DNA of 46,138 nucleotides from an uncultured Bacilli bacterium (GTDB lineage: Bacteria; Bacillota_I; Bacilli_A; RF39; UBA660): positions 1 through 46,138 of the forward strand of contig CAKOND010000011.1 of assembly GCA_934096945.1 (NCBI GenBank), in the 5' to 3' direction. The notes beneath the pieces are model-generated. The model ran no database searches and was not told where the DNA came from. It worked only from the letters and a program-made list of their open reading frames with translations. The position numbers and the translations under genes were made by a program. Positions 25,701 to 33,849 of this stretch are shown in pieces (within the stretch, counting starts at the first letter, position 1; every line of letters begins with the position of its first letter).

Positions 25701-25813
25701 TTATTCAAACCAACTTGAGAAGCAATTGTTCTCAAGTTGTCAGCTGAGGAACTACTATTCCCCGTATCTAAGCCTAATTGTCGAGCTTTTTCTATAATAT
25801 TATCTGATTGCAT
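22796..25813 (-). CDS. Multidomain cell-wall hydrolase of the T4SS (VirB1-like role)
   Basis: 1005 residues. Residues 1-220 are cytosolic, basic and coiled, with an Ala/Lys-rich repeat stretch (185-220); one transmembrane helix spans about 223-252. Outside follow: a possible SpoIID-like region (about 283-415); a domain resembling SGNH/GDSL hydrolases (about 415-615, with FLGDAQ and IVIWLGLNDVG) where the nucleophile serine of GDS is replaced by alanine (A426); a glucosaminidase/lysozyme-like domain (about 655-780, with AILEGYSP and candidate catalytic E685); and a C39-like papain-fold peptidase (about 835-1004: YYAQGDARW, GCAVTALAM with C863, GHYIAV with H963, then DP). Glycan and peptide cleavage in one polypeptide would open the thick wall for the channel. 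AAGGTGG precedes the ATG by 4 bases. Confidence 0.85.
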   Translation of the reverse strand: MQSDNIIEKARQLGLDTGNSSSSADNLRTIASQVGLNNFNSLYDLGKLEGILDQKLSDAARNKRLGIGEDQEAGGGEATPIRNNKFGQAAYDRAKGKNGVYDPEYYKKKQQKLDEKANKLNQERKNKTKLNKGETKPKADGSNTTKKSKMDRVMDNLKFAKAKKDAISNKIEGAKASAYNALHPVEHAKNIAKAKAKEKAKAVSKKAKEKAKAVAANVGKKILAFIAANPWILIVIGGLIMLIFVILAIISLGGEDEDGYYNKACDFNSAPVHLTICNTEDEQVIELKNYVLGSTAALVGDLEFSDDALQAIMIIMKTNALSLGNYNNAIKDVYLDTCTFGYSSVYPENYEDLYADIENYLYLSSIYNDEITNLSLSNYLVMDEATLISIKANENNSYESILSLLYDNLGGDVQQTYSDTLFLGDAQLYRMMQFGIVNKKKVVYGNGYGYDWLVGNSEFSLDNTNSANGGIAGINEKLEDNTNYNIVIWLGLNDVGLNNAQEYFDTYYELATGSWSNHSISVFSLGPVDTFADYSNVDINNFNETMEGLINGAGLSNLKFVRINYDVKEFREEIYYGNADYKNIYKQMLSSLDTSSTINNNYKIYSLADHCEYIYLEKSGSNVCEAMSISSTSLSRDEFITRLQSYYASHTSNSGNIFSENAGTIYDLAVANNINPEVVVVRAILEGYSPASMGYSNYNNYWGIACYNGQKLSNCASYSSFSEGVLGFINVIKSYDSLSSMLKKYAYIGKYWFNPGDAGTGGCHYYEYINKYMSYARSEEVGKACAADKACSGSSCVATIDEDQKAYSMYQVEKMASQRNAMFNLSDDLCENYSQTCTYYAQGDARWSSKHLGNSSATMGMSGCAVTALAMGISCSGVETTIADFDAGKFLDALNAGSCFDEKGYFNWDCGAISKIAPGVVKIADERRIGTSSNSYKMGIINKHNINNNIVLVHFVNDDHENGHYIAVTSTNGDTIIGKDPTGGKVSQINVSVVDQVVAYKTSDN

Positions 25814-25832
25814 AAAACCACCTTAACGAGGC

Positions 25833-27620
25833 CTAATAACCTCCACCAGAACCAAATGAATCTAGTTCTTCTTGGGTAACAACTATTTGTATTTTCATTC
25901 TCTTATTACCACATACAAATAATGCTTCCCCTTGATTATAATACTTAATAGATTCCATTTCAGATTCATTTAAATCTATTAATTTAGCTAAATCTTCAAC
26001 AGCTTGTTTTCTTAAGCCCATAACAATGTAATATGATGCATTATCAAATATCGCTTTACCATGGGTAATAATATTTGGTGCAGCAAAGTCAGTTGGTTGT
26101 TGCGTTATAATAATTGTACCTGTATTATATTTTCTACTTCTTCTTTGAATTTGTGCCAAGAATTCAGCCCCAAGTTCATTATGACCAGATAAAAGTACAT
26201 GAGCTTCATCAACCATCATTACTGTATTAATATCTTTATCTAAACATAGACCCCAAGCATATTTCAAAATATTAAAGAATAATGCATTTTTAATATTTTC
26301 ATCACTATTCATAAGTTCTTTAATATTAAATACAATAAAATCACTTTCAATATTTAAAGTTGTTTTACCTGTAAAATAATATCTAAGTTCTTTAACTAAA
26401 GGTCTAATTTTAAGCTCTAATCTTTCAAGTACATCTCTTTCACGAGTTGCATCAGTCATACCAATTAAATGCCCTTTAATCGTAGCATAAACATCATCAA
26501 ATGTTGGATAATCAGCACTAGTTAATTTATTAAAATCAGTATTATAATCTATTTTAAATCTTTTATAAGTTTCTTGAACAACATCACTAAACATTGTAAG
26601 AACATCATCTTCAATACTTGGTGAATAATATTTCATAAACGCTTTAACTTGTTGTAACGTTCTAGTTAAAACAGTATAACCAAGGCCTTGTTCGATTTCT
26701 TCTTCATCAGCATCAATAACAATTTCGAGCGGGTTAATCATACCAAAATCTCCACCTTTACCAAGGTCTAAGAAATCTCCACCCATGCTTGCGCACATTT
26801 CTCCAAGTTCACCTTCAGGGTCAACACATACAATTTTATATCCATTTCTTATATGAGTTCTAAGTAAAACTTTCGCAGCAGTGGATTTACCACTACCACT
26901 CATCCCAAGCAAAATAACATTAGCATTATTTCTATTATTTTCCTTTTTTTCTTGATATAAGAATTGATTAAATAAAATAACACCACCAGAAAAGTCTACA
27001 CCAAGAAGTGTTGCATCTCCAGGATCTTTAATACTATCAAAGATAAATGGATACATAGCGGAAATAGTAACTGATGGAATTGGTGTACCAATTCTATTTT
27101 CAATATCTTGAGGTGGAAATATGGGTAAAATTGATTTTAATGCTTTTTCTTGTTCAAACATTAAAGCAATTGCTCTCATTCCAAGCGCATCAAGATAACT
27201 TTTAACTTGAGTTTTCTTAAGTTCCAATTCTTCTTTATTATCAGCAGTAATCATCAAATGCATTTGAAAGTCAAATATCCTAGCTCCAGTTGCAGCAAGC
27301 ATTTGAATAAACTGTTCCAAAGATTCATAATCTTGTCTAATTCTTTCTTGCATCGTTTGATCTTTTTCACTTTGATATCTAGTTTTCAAATCTGCTATTT
27401 CTTTATTAAGCATTTTTTGAAGTACATTAAACTGTATAGGTATATGCTTAATTGCTATTTTGACTCCTTGAATATTAGTCATATCTGATAAAAATCCAGG
27501 TACTATATTTCTAGGAAAAGCAATAACAGTCATAATCGTAGAATATTTTCCACCTAAAACAAATTCTGTTGGTCTAAACTCCATTCCTTTCGGAGCTACT
27601 TCACTTTTTATATTTGTCAT
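25833..27620 (-). CDS. VirB4 ATPase, C-terminal protein of a split VirB4
   Basis: 595 residues containing the middle and motor domains of VirB4: Walker A GMSGSGKST (239-247), IVCVDPEGE (264-271), Walker B VMMVDEAH (468-475) and the ITQQPTDF motif near 507-513. VirB4 powers assembly and substrate transfer in all type IV systems. The usual N-terminal domain is missing and is instead encoded by the preceding gene, which ends 1 bp before this ATG. GGTGATG, 5 bases upstream inside that gene, is a good ribosome binding site, so this is a real separate start and not a sequencing stop. Together the two proteins total about 780-800 residues, the normal VirB4 length. Confidence 0.93.
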   Translation of the reverse strand: MTNIKSEVAPKGMEFRPTEFVLGGKYSTIMTVIAFPRNIVPGFLSDMTNIQGVKIAIKHIPIQFNVLQKMLNKEIADLKTRYQSEKDQTMQERIRQDYESLEQFIQMLAATGARIFDFQMHLMITADNKEELELKKTQVKSYLDALGMRAIALMFEQEKALKSILPIFPPQDIENRIGTPIPSVTISAMYPFIFDSIKDPGDATLLGVDFSGGVILFNQFLYQEKKENNRNNANVILLGMSGSGKSTAAKVLLRTHIRNGYKIVCVDPEGELGEMCASMGGDFLDLGKGGDFGMINPLEIVIDADEEEIEQGLGYTVLTRTLQQVKAFMKYYSPSIEDDVLTMFSDVVQETYKRFKIDYNTDFNKLTSADYPTFDDVYATIKGHLIGMTDATRERDVLERLELKIRPLVKELRYYFTGKTTLNIESDFIVFNIKELMNSDENIKNALFFNILKYAWGLCLDKDINTVMMVDEAHVLLSGHNELGAEFLAQIQRRSRKYNTGTIIITQQPTDFAAPNIITHGKAIFDNASYYIVMGLRKQAVEDLAKLIDLNESEMESIKYYNQGEALFVCGNKRMKIQIVVTQEELDSFGSGGGY

Positions 27621-27621
27621 A

Positions 27622-28185
27622 TTACATCACCGCCCCAAAGTTAGTGGTTTCTCCACCATTTAAGAAATTATCAAGTACTACTCTTAAATCATTATTACTT
27701 GTTTGTGTTGATTGAAGTCCTGCTTCTGCAAGCCTACTAATTAAATTATATAGTTTCTTTTGAACAAGTTCCAATCTTTTTTCTTTAAACAAAATATAAT
27801 ATTCTGTATCAACAACATTATACTCACTACTCATAAACAAATTAGCTTTATTAATATCTTGCATAATAAGTTTTTTAGTAACATTATTTTGAGCATTATT
27901 ATACATAAGTTGAAGATGAGATAAATATATATCTATATCAACAGGTCTATCAGCAATTAAAAGCCAAAACTCATAATCAATACTATTATAAAAATCTCTT
28001 AATTTAAATATCATATTTTGTTGAGATCCTGGATCCATTATGAAGATATTCTTTGGCATAATCTTAACACCAGTTACATAATAACCATTATCAAGTTGAA
28101 TCATCCCATTCAAAATTTGCTTAATAGGAAGCCAATTTTCAGTATAATTTACTCCAACTTGTGAACTATTCATCTTTGAACTCAT
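27622..28185 (-). CDS. VirB4 N-terminal domain as a separate protein
   Basis: 187 residues from the ATG at 28185 (or 183 from 28173); the frame is open further upstream but that part overlaps prgI and has no ribosome binding site. The sequence (NWLPIKQILNGMIQLDNGYYVTGVKI, then YEFWLLIADRPVDIDIYL and a helical end) matches the N-terminal domain that precedes the motor in VirB4 of Tn1549/CD1110-like systems, which contacts the membrane components. It overlaps the end of prgI by about 20 bp and ends 1 bp before the motor protein, so prgI, this gene and the motor are translationally coupled. It contains no ATPase motifs. Confidence 0.75.
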   Translation of the reverse strand: MSSKMNSSQVGVNYTENWLPIKQILNGMIQLDNGYYVTGVKIMPKNIFIMDPGSQQNMIFKLRDFYNSIDYEFWLLIADRPVDIDIYLSHLQLMYNNAQNNVTKKLIMQDINKANLFMSSEYNVVDTEYYILFKEKRLELVQKKLYNLISRLAEAGLQSTQTSNNDLRVVLDNFLNGGETTNFGAVM

Positions 28186-28480
28186 CTCTAACACACCAAC
28201 CTTTCCAATAATATCTACGTGGATTAAATATAAAATTACATACATTTATAATAAACTGCAACACATTATGATAGTGCATAACTGGAGTTACTAAAAACCC
28301 AGTTATAACCGCAGGCAATAATATAACTATCATTTGAACCATAGTTGCATTTTGCACTAACATAAGAAGTAATATTGTAAGTCCACAACCAAATCCAAAA
28401 AGTAATAAATCCGTTATAGTAAAGAACCCTAATATTAATTGTGACTTTTTAGAATTAGCAGGTATTAAATAATTGTTCAT
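28166..28480 (-). CDS. PrgI-family type IV secretion membrane protein
   Basis: 104 residues with two transmembrane helices (about 17-40 and 46-66) and the conserved ending of PrgI-family proteins, NPRRYYWKGW (87-96). PrgI proteins occur just before virB4 in Gram-positive conjugation systems and are regarded as VirB3-like partners of the VirB4 ATPase. Here the gene overlaps the split virB4 N-terminal gene and lies 24 bp after the virB6-like gene. Confidence 0.92.
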   Translation of the reverse strand: MNNYLIPANSKKSQLILGFFTITDLLLFGFGCGLTILLLMLVQNATMVQMIVILLPAVITGFLVTPVMHYHNVLQFIINVCNFIFNPRRYYWKGWCVRDEFKDE

Positions 28481-28504
28481 TCCCTAATCATTCCTTTCAT
28501 AAAA

Positions 28505-30736
28505 TTATTGATTTTTATCAAGCGCTTTTTTTTGTTCGCGTCCTACAAGCTCTGAAGCTGCCCTATCAGAGTTATGTTTAAATGCATCAGATCTTTCTTT
28601 AATTTGACTTGCAATATTAGTTTGATGGGTATCGTTATCAATGCTTAAATCAAAGGCACCAAATTTTCCACCAGTTTGAATATCTTCAACATTTGAACCA
28701 TCAAGGTTGTATTGATTAATAATTTTAGTTATACTTGCATCTACAGCATATCTATCATCACTGGATAAGCCAAGTTCAGTCCAAGCATATGTATCACTAG
28801 AACTATTAGCAATAATATTTTTTGCCTCTTTTTCTAATTGAGTATACATTGCTTGAGCAACATTCTTATCATGAGTCATCTTTAAAACGGCAGCATTATA
28901 ACCAGCTTCATCAAATTTAACATTTCCTTTTTTATCATGACTTATAAATTGTGATCTATCAACTTGCATTTGAGAAATATAAGAATTTAACTCATTTAGT
29001 GACATACTGCCACGGCCTAACCCCAATTTATTATACATATCTTGTTGGTCAATTCTAAGTTGTTCATCACCTTTCCAGTTATCTGTTTTCATACCTTTAG
29101 CAACTAATTTAGTATTATTCTTTGATTTATTCAAAACGGCTTCAACTGCCGCATCATATTCAGATGTTAAAGATGAATAAGTACTACCAGCTTTTACAGC
29201 AGCGTTAAGTTCATCATCGGTTCCAAAAAATGAATCACTGAAATTTGATATTTTATCATTCAAATATTCGGAAAACACTGAAGATTTATTCTTTTGAGCC
29301 ATGGCTTTGTAATAATCCGTTTTATTTGCTCTTTTATTTCTTGCTGCAGTGGCTCCCTCAACAGCTGAACTAGATGCATTTTTCACATCTGCAAAACTTT
29401 TGGCATTTTTACCAGCAACAAATCCTCTTCTTCCTCCAGATATTGCACCAGCTCCTGCAGAAAGAAGTCCAGCACCTAAAGCTTTTGCTTTACCAAGTTT
29501 ACCATCAGCCTTTTTCACATTTTTATAAGCATTAACAGCATTGTTCTTTAAAGATCCTAAAGCACCACCAGCAACCGCACCAGCTGCCAACGCACCACCT
29601 TGAGCTAACTTGTCCATTAATCCAAGTTTCATACCACCTGTATCGAGTCCAAACAAATCTCCAATAATTTTTGGCATTTGTTTTACAAATATAACGATTG
29701 ACATAATTAATAAAGCCATAACAATAGTTTTTTGACCGACAAAATTTAAAGAATCAATTCCTGGTAGTCTTGTGTTAAATTTAATAATAACAATCCCTAT
29801 CAAATAAACACCAAACGTTAAAGAAAAAATTCTTACAAAAACTTCTACAAATAAACTAATAACTTGTTTTAACCACTTTGAGAAAACATCTTTAAGCTTT
29901 CCACCAGGTATAACTCTACAAATAACTGGTATCGGAGCTATCATTTGGTAAAACGCAAGTTTTATAACCCTCAAAGCCATATCAAAACAAAAATTAAGTA
30001 ATACATAAAGAATAAAAATACCAGCAGCAGTTGAAATTGGAAAATAATAAGTCAATTGATGGTCTCTTCTTGATTCACTGAATTGAGTATAAGTTTGAAA
30101 TGAATCACCATTTAAAACTTTACTATCAACATTTGAAAGTTCAGTTCCATTTTGTCCCCAGCCATCATTTCCTCTAATTTTACCCCTACAAGTATCAGAA
30201 TCTGTGCTATCACAAATTGCATTACTAGTATTCGGAGTTAAAAAAGCTTTAAAAGTATAAAAAGCAATTGCTCTGCCACCAGAAACAGCCTCAGAAGCAT
30301 CATCTACTTTTACAGAAGGTACACCATTATTTGCCCCAACATCACTATTATCACCTAAAATTAGTTTTGGAATGACATCATATTTAATTAACGAATTTTG
30401 TATATTAAAAGCAAGTGTAAATGCTGTTGGTAAAAATGCAATTATAGCAAGTGATATTACTACATTTTTTATTAACTTAGGAAAAGAATTTTCTCCCTTA
30501 GCAAATTCATCCGGGTTTATGACAGCTCTAAGAAGTGAATAAACAAGCACAAACATCATTATTAACCCTAAAACAACATATATTTTGTTTACTATAGAAA
30601 CATAATCGGAATTATTAAAAATTTGTAAACCACATAAATAATAAAATATTTCAAATACATAACATATCAAGTCATAAATAATACCATCAATATCCAGTAA
30701 TAACCCCCAAAAAACCTTAGGCAAAATTTTGAACAT
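28505..30736 (-). CDS. VirB6/TrbL-like polytopic channel protein
   Basis: 743 residues. The N-terminal half (to about 365) has six or more membrane helices, including NKIYVVLGLIMMFVLVYSLL and the conserved core RVIKLAFYQMIAPIPVICRVIPGGK; the extracellular loop of about 110 residues between helices (130-240) holds two cysteines. From about 368 the protein is soluble and strongly Ala/Gly/Lys-rich, then helical to the end, presumably cytosolic. This layout matches VirB6/CD1112-type components of Gram-positive type IV systems, which form the membrane channel. GGTG lies 7 bases before the ATG, overlapping the stop of the pilin gene 6 bp upstream. Confidence 0.88.
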   Translation of the reverse strand: MFKILPKVFWGLLLDIDGIIYDLICYVFEIFYYLCGLQIFNNSDYVSIVNKIYVVLGLIMMFVLVYSLLRAVINPDEFAKGENSFPKLIKNVVISLAIIAFLPTAFTLAFNIQNSLIKYDVIPKLILGDNSDVGANNGVPSVKVDDASEAVSGGRAIAFYTFKAFLTPNTSNAICDSTDSDTCRGKIRGNDGWGQNGTELSNVDSKVLNGDSFQTYTQFSESRRDHQLTYYFPISTAAGIFILYVLLNFCFDMALRVIKLAFYQMIAPIPVICRVIPGGKLKDVFSKWLKQVISLFVEVFVRIFSLTFGVYLIGIVIIKFNTRLPGIDSLNFVGQKTIVMALLIMSIVIFVKQMPKIIGDLFGLDTGGMKLGLMDKLAQGGALAAGAVAGGALGSLKNNAVNAYKNVKKADGKLGKAKALGAGLLSAGAGAISGGRRGFVAGKNAKSFADVKNASSSAVEGATAARNKRANKTDYYKAMAQKNKSSVFSEYLNDKISNFSDSFFGTDDELNAAVKAGSTYSSLTSEYDAAVEAVLNKSKNNTKLVAKGMKTDNWKGDEQLRIDQQDMYNKLGLGRGSMSLNELNSYISQMQVDRSQFISHDKKGNVKFDEAGYNAAVLKMTHDKNVAQAMYTQLEKEAKNIIANSSSDTYAWTELGLSSDDRYAVDASITKIINQYNLDGSNVEDIQTGGKFGAFDLSIDNDTHQTNIASQIKERSDAFKHNSDRAASELVGREQKKALDKNQ

Positions 30737-30742
30737 TCTATA

Positions 30743-31207
30743 TCACCCACCAATTCCACATGTGCCATATATTCCAAACCACCCTAGAATAGTTTGCACT
30801 ATAAGAGGCACAAAGAATATAATCACACAATATATAAATCTTTTCAAAGCTTTTTCTCCAGCTTTTTTTAGAGCATCTTTATCATTTTGTACTAAAGCGT
30901 TCACAAAGTCTGAAATCACAAACACAAATAATGCAATTACTGCAATATATTTCATTAAATTTAAACACCATTGAATCCAGTAAGCAGGACATTCCTTATT
31001 ACAATTATTAGGATCTCCCAGTATATTTTGACAAGCTTGATTTTGTTCATTTTCTTGAGTCTTTTTTTGAGCATAATCTTCATCTAAAACTGCAACTTCC
31101 ACTACATTTGTACTTTCTATAACACTTGCATTCACCCTTAAATTAAATGAAAACAGAAATAAGAAAGTGATACTAAAAAAGATTATTTTAAAAAGTTTAT
31201 TTTTCAT
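30743..31207 (-). CDS. VirB2/TrbC-like pilin
   Basis: 154 residues. A signal peptide with a likely cleavage site at VNA-S (27/28) is followed by a short hydrophilic part with several cysteines (ACQNILGDPNNCNKEC) and by two hydrophobic helices (about 87-107 and 127-147) separated by a basic loop with KDALKKAGEKALKRF. Two helices joined by a short charged loop are typical of VirB2-type pilins, and the A-x-KKAGEKALKR loop is common in Gram-positive versions. The extra N-terminal cysteine-rich segment and the C-terminal GTCGIGG ending are unusual. It lies directly before the virB6-like gene (6 bp). Confidence 0.85.
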   Translation of the reverse strand: MKNKLFKIIFFSITFLFLFSFNLRVNASVIESTNVVEVAVLDEDYAQKKTQENEQNQACQNILGDPNNCNKECPAYWIQWCLNLMKYIAVIALFVFVISDFVNALVQNDKDALKKAGEKALKRFIYCVIIFFVPLIVQTILGWFGIYGTCGIGG

Positions 31208-31313
31208 TTAAAATCACTCCAATTCACAAGCAATACTTGATATATAAATTTTATCATAATTTCACCACATCGTCAATTTGTTTAATTGATAAATTAAATT
31301 TTTCCATAAAGTT

Positions 31314-33026
31314 TTATCTATTTAAATTAATTACATATCTACTGTTTTCATCAATTGTTATTAACGTTTCTTTCATATCATATCGAGGTCTTAAAACTTT
31401 ATTATTTTCTTTATCTACAATTAAGCCATCATAAAGAGGTTCACCATTCTCACCAATGAGTCCACCATTTAAACAATCTTCATAACTTTCTTCAGTATAA
31501 CCAATAATATTTTGATTCAAAATACTAAAAGAATATACTTTATTTTTTCCATCTGGATCTACAATACTTGGCATATCATGTAAAATAACATAATAAACAT
31601 CACTAAGAGGAACACCATACATATCAACTATTTTTTCATAAAAAAGATTAGTATTTACAAAGAAAAGCATTATTAAATCAGATTCAACATTTCGCCCAAA
31701 CTTGGTTTCATAATAAAAAGATAAATCTTGTAAAATTAACTCGGCAACTTCATCCATCGTCTTATCAAAATTATAACTTTCAAGATCAAGATCAAACATA
31801 TAGGAAAAAAATATGGTTTGATAACATCTAATTAATGAAATAAATTCATCAGCTTTTCTCTCATCAGGATATATTTTATATAATTCAGTTATAATTGCAT
31901 TTAAATCTTTATTAGTGTAATATTTTCTAAATACATCACCACCAATAATTAAATCTAGTGCACGAACAACCCCTCGTTGAAATGGATAACTACCTTCATT
32001 ATTCATTTCACTATGATAATATTCATGATTAGCTATAGCATTAATCCCTTCATCAAAAAAAGAAGTACCACAATTAGGATTAGTATTTTGTATCAAATGT
32101 GAAAATTCATGAGTAAACGCAGACTTTTTTATTTCTTCAAAACAAGTACCACCATAAACTTCCATAACATTAGTTGATATACAATAAGTACCACCCACCT
32201 TGCCTATTTCAGGAATGTAATTTACTTTTACAGTATTTAATAAGTTTAATAAATTATCATAATTATAGTAACCATAGTTATCTTCGTATATTTTTTTATT
32301 TGATAACATCATATCTTTTTCTTCTTGTGTCAAATTAGGATTATTATTTACTGCTTCTACAATATCATCAAAATTAAATACTTCTATATTCTCACTTTCA
32401 CTATATGCTTCTTCTTTATCAAAACTATCCTGTATTTCTTCAACTACTTCAGTAGGTAACTCATCAATCTCAACAACCTCAGGTTCTTCATATTTAATTT
32501 CAGGTTCTTCAATTATTGCTATTAATTTATTATCATCAATTTCTTGTGACATTTCTGATTCGTTATTAAATTGATTTTCAACATCACTTTTTAAACTAGA
32601 CGACATACTTAAAACCATTGTGGAACTAAGTAAAACAAGTAATGTTTTTTTACCTAATTTTACAAATCTTTTAATAAACTTACTATCTTTATCAAAAAAA
32701 CTTCCAACAAACATATACTCACTTTGACCATTAAAAATATTATTTAATACTTTTAAATCATTTTCATTAGGTACAGGATTAAACATAAAAATATTATTAC
32801 TAACACTAATATCATAAACTATATTATTAATTTTAAGAGATGTTATTTTAATACCATCATCTTTAGGTAATAATTTATCTAAAACAACCATTATAGCTTT
32901 CTTTTCTTCATCGCTTAAATTATAATTAACTAAATTACCTTCAAGCCTTCCAACTCTATATTTATTATTTTTTAAAACAATAACATATATATTTCTACCT
33001 AATTTAAATTTACCTACTACTTTCAT
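31314..33026 (-). CDS. Membrane-anchored zinc metallopeptidase (HEFSH) opening the T4SS operon
   Basis: 570 residues from the ATG at 33026, chosen over the GTG at 33035 because GGTG lies 6 bases upstream. Residues 1-120 are a cytosolic domain of unknown type, about 127-145 a membrane helix, 150-215 an acidic linker, and the rest an extracellular peptidase. The zinc motif is THEFSH (305-310, with H306, E307 and H310) and the third ligand is probably E326 in FFDEGINA, the gluzincin arrangement HExxH...E. A substrate is not known; processing of the pilin or wall-associated proteins is plausible. It is the first gene after the operon promoter (33049-33057), 106 bp upstream of the pilin gene; no clear terminator lies in that gap. 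Confidence 0.82.
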   Translation of the reverse strand: MKVVGKFKLGRNIYVIVLKNNKYRVGRLEGNLVNYNLSDEEKKAIMVVLDKLLPKDDGIKITSLKINNIVYDISVSNNIFMFNPVPNENDLKVLNNIFNGQSEYMFVGSFFDKDSKFIKRFVKLGKKTLLVLLSSTMVLSMSSSLKSDVENQFNNESEMSQEIDDNKLIAIIEEPEIKYEEPEVVEIDELPTEVVEEIQDSFDKEEAYSESENIEVFNFDDIVEAVNNNPNLTQEEKDMMLSNKKIYEDNYGYYNYDNLLNLLNTVKVNYIPEIGKVGGTYCISTNVMEVYGGTCFEEIKKSAFTHEFSHLIQNTNPNCGTSFFDEGINAIANHEYYHSEMNNEGSYPFQRGVVRALDLIIGGDVFRKYYTNKDLNAIITELYKIYPDERKADEFISLIRCYQTIFFSYMFDLDLESYNFDKTMDEVAELILQDLSFYYETKFGRNVESDLIMLFFVNTNLFYEKIVDMYGVPLSDVYYVILHDMPSIVDPDGKNKVYSFSILNQNIIGYTEESYEDCLNGGLIGENGEPLYDGLIVDKENNKVLRPRYDMKETLITIDENSRYVINLNR

Positions 33027-33048
33027 TCTAATCACCTACCATACCAAA

Positions 33049-33057
33049 AGTATAACA
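33049..33057 (-). promoter_or_regulatory. Extended -10 promoter of the T4SS operon
   Basis: Minus-strand TGTTATACT, 22 bp before the metallopeptidase ATG and just after a terminator, so it is the likely start of a 13-kb transcript ending at 19763. Confidence 0.6.
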
Positions 33058-33066
33058 CAACTTAAG

Positions 33067-33094
33067 AAAAAAATCATCTTTTCAGATGACTTTT
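33067..33094 (-). terminator. Terminator between the paralogue array and the T4SS operon
   Basis: Minus strand: TCATCT, four-base loop, AGATGA, then seven Ts; it insulates the T4SS promoter from the array upstream. Confidence 0.75.
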
Positions 33095-33095
33095 T

Positions 33096-33843
33096 CTAAA
33101 CATTTATCACATTGAAAGATAAATAATAAATATGATTATTTTTAATTGTTAATTTTAATTCAGTTTTACCCACCAATTTTGTTTCATCTGCACTGAAACC
33201 ATAACCTACATAACCTAATGGATTTTGATATAAATTGAACGTAGCAGTATACACACCATTATTTTCAGTAATATTTTCATTTAATTCAAAGTTATACTCT
33301 CTAACTCCATATCCATCACCATCTATTGCAGCAATATAATAAAAGACACCATCAATTATAGTAGTATTTTGAATGCTAGAATTAAAATACTCTTGAAATT
33401 CTTTATACATGTCCTCAGTCATTAAATATGCCTTTGGACTAATTAAAGACCAATCGTCTACTTCAACATACTTTAAACCATATTGACAAGCCATTAAAGA
33501 AGAAGCAAAATCACCTAATAATTCCTTATAATTATAAAATATTCCATCCGTCTACACTAAAATGCCAGCATAAGTTTGATGAACGTGTCCCATCATCATT
33601 ATTTAACAATTTAGCGAACTTATCAACTTCAGTTTTAACTAAAGTATCTTTTTCAGCTTTAGTTAACTCTTTAACTTTTTCTTTATCTTCTTTATTGTTA
33701 ATAACTTCTTCATTATCAACATTATTTTGTTTTTCACCAAATTTAGTTCCAAGATAAAAAGCTCCAAAACCAGTTAAAACAAGACATATAACCAATACTA
33801 AAGTAATATACAACATTTTATTTTTTTCCACAATCAACACCAT
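33096..33843 (-). pseudogene. Broken member of the membrane-protein array
   Basis: The N-terminal part (33532-33843) has the same head as the two intact neighbours (MLYITLVLVICLVLTGFGAF then YLGTKFGEK) but a different charged continuation (KVKELTKAEKDTLVKTEVDK). After about residue 75 the frame shifts: the native frame appears to continue as HVHQTYAGILV, a TAG stop, then TDGIFYNYKELLGDFASSL, and on into the open frame 33096-33494 with its beta-rich domain (NYKELLGDF to LSFNVINV). One frameshift and one stop therefore separate the two halves. The ectodomain of about 150 residues is unrelated by eye to that of the intact paralogues. Confidence 0.65.
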
Positions 33844-33849
33844 CCAACT

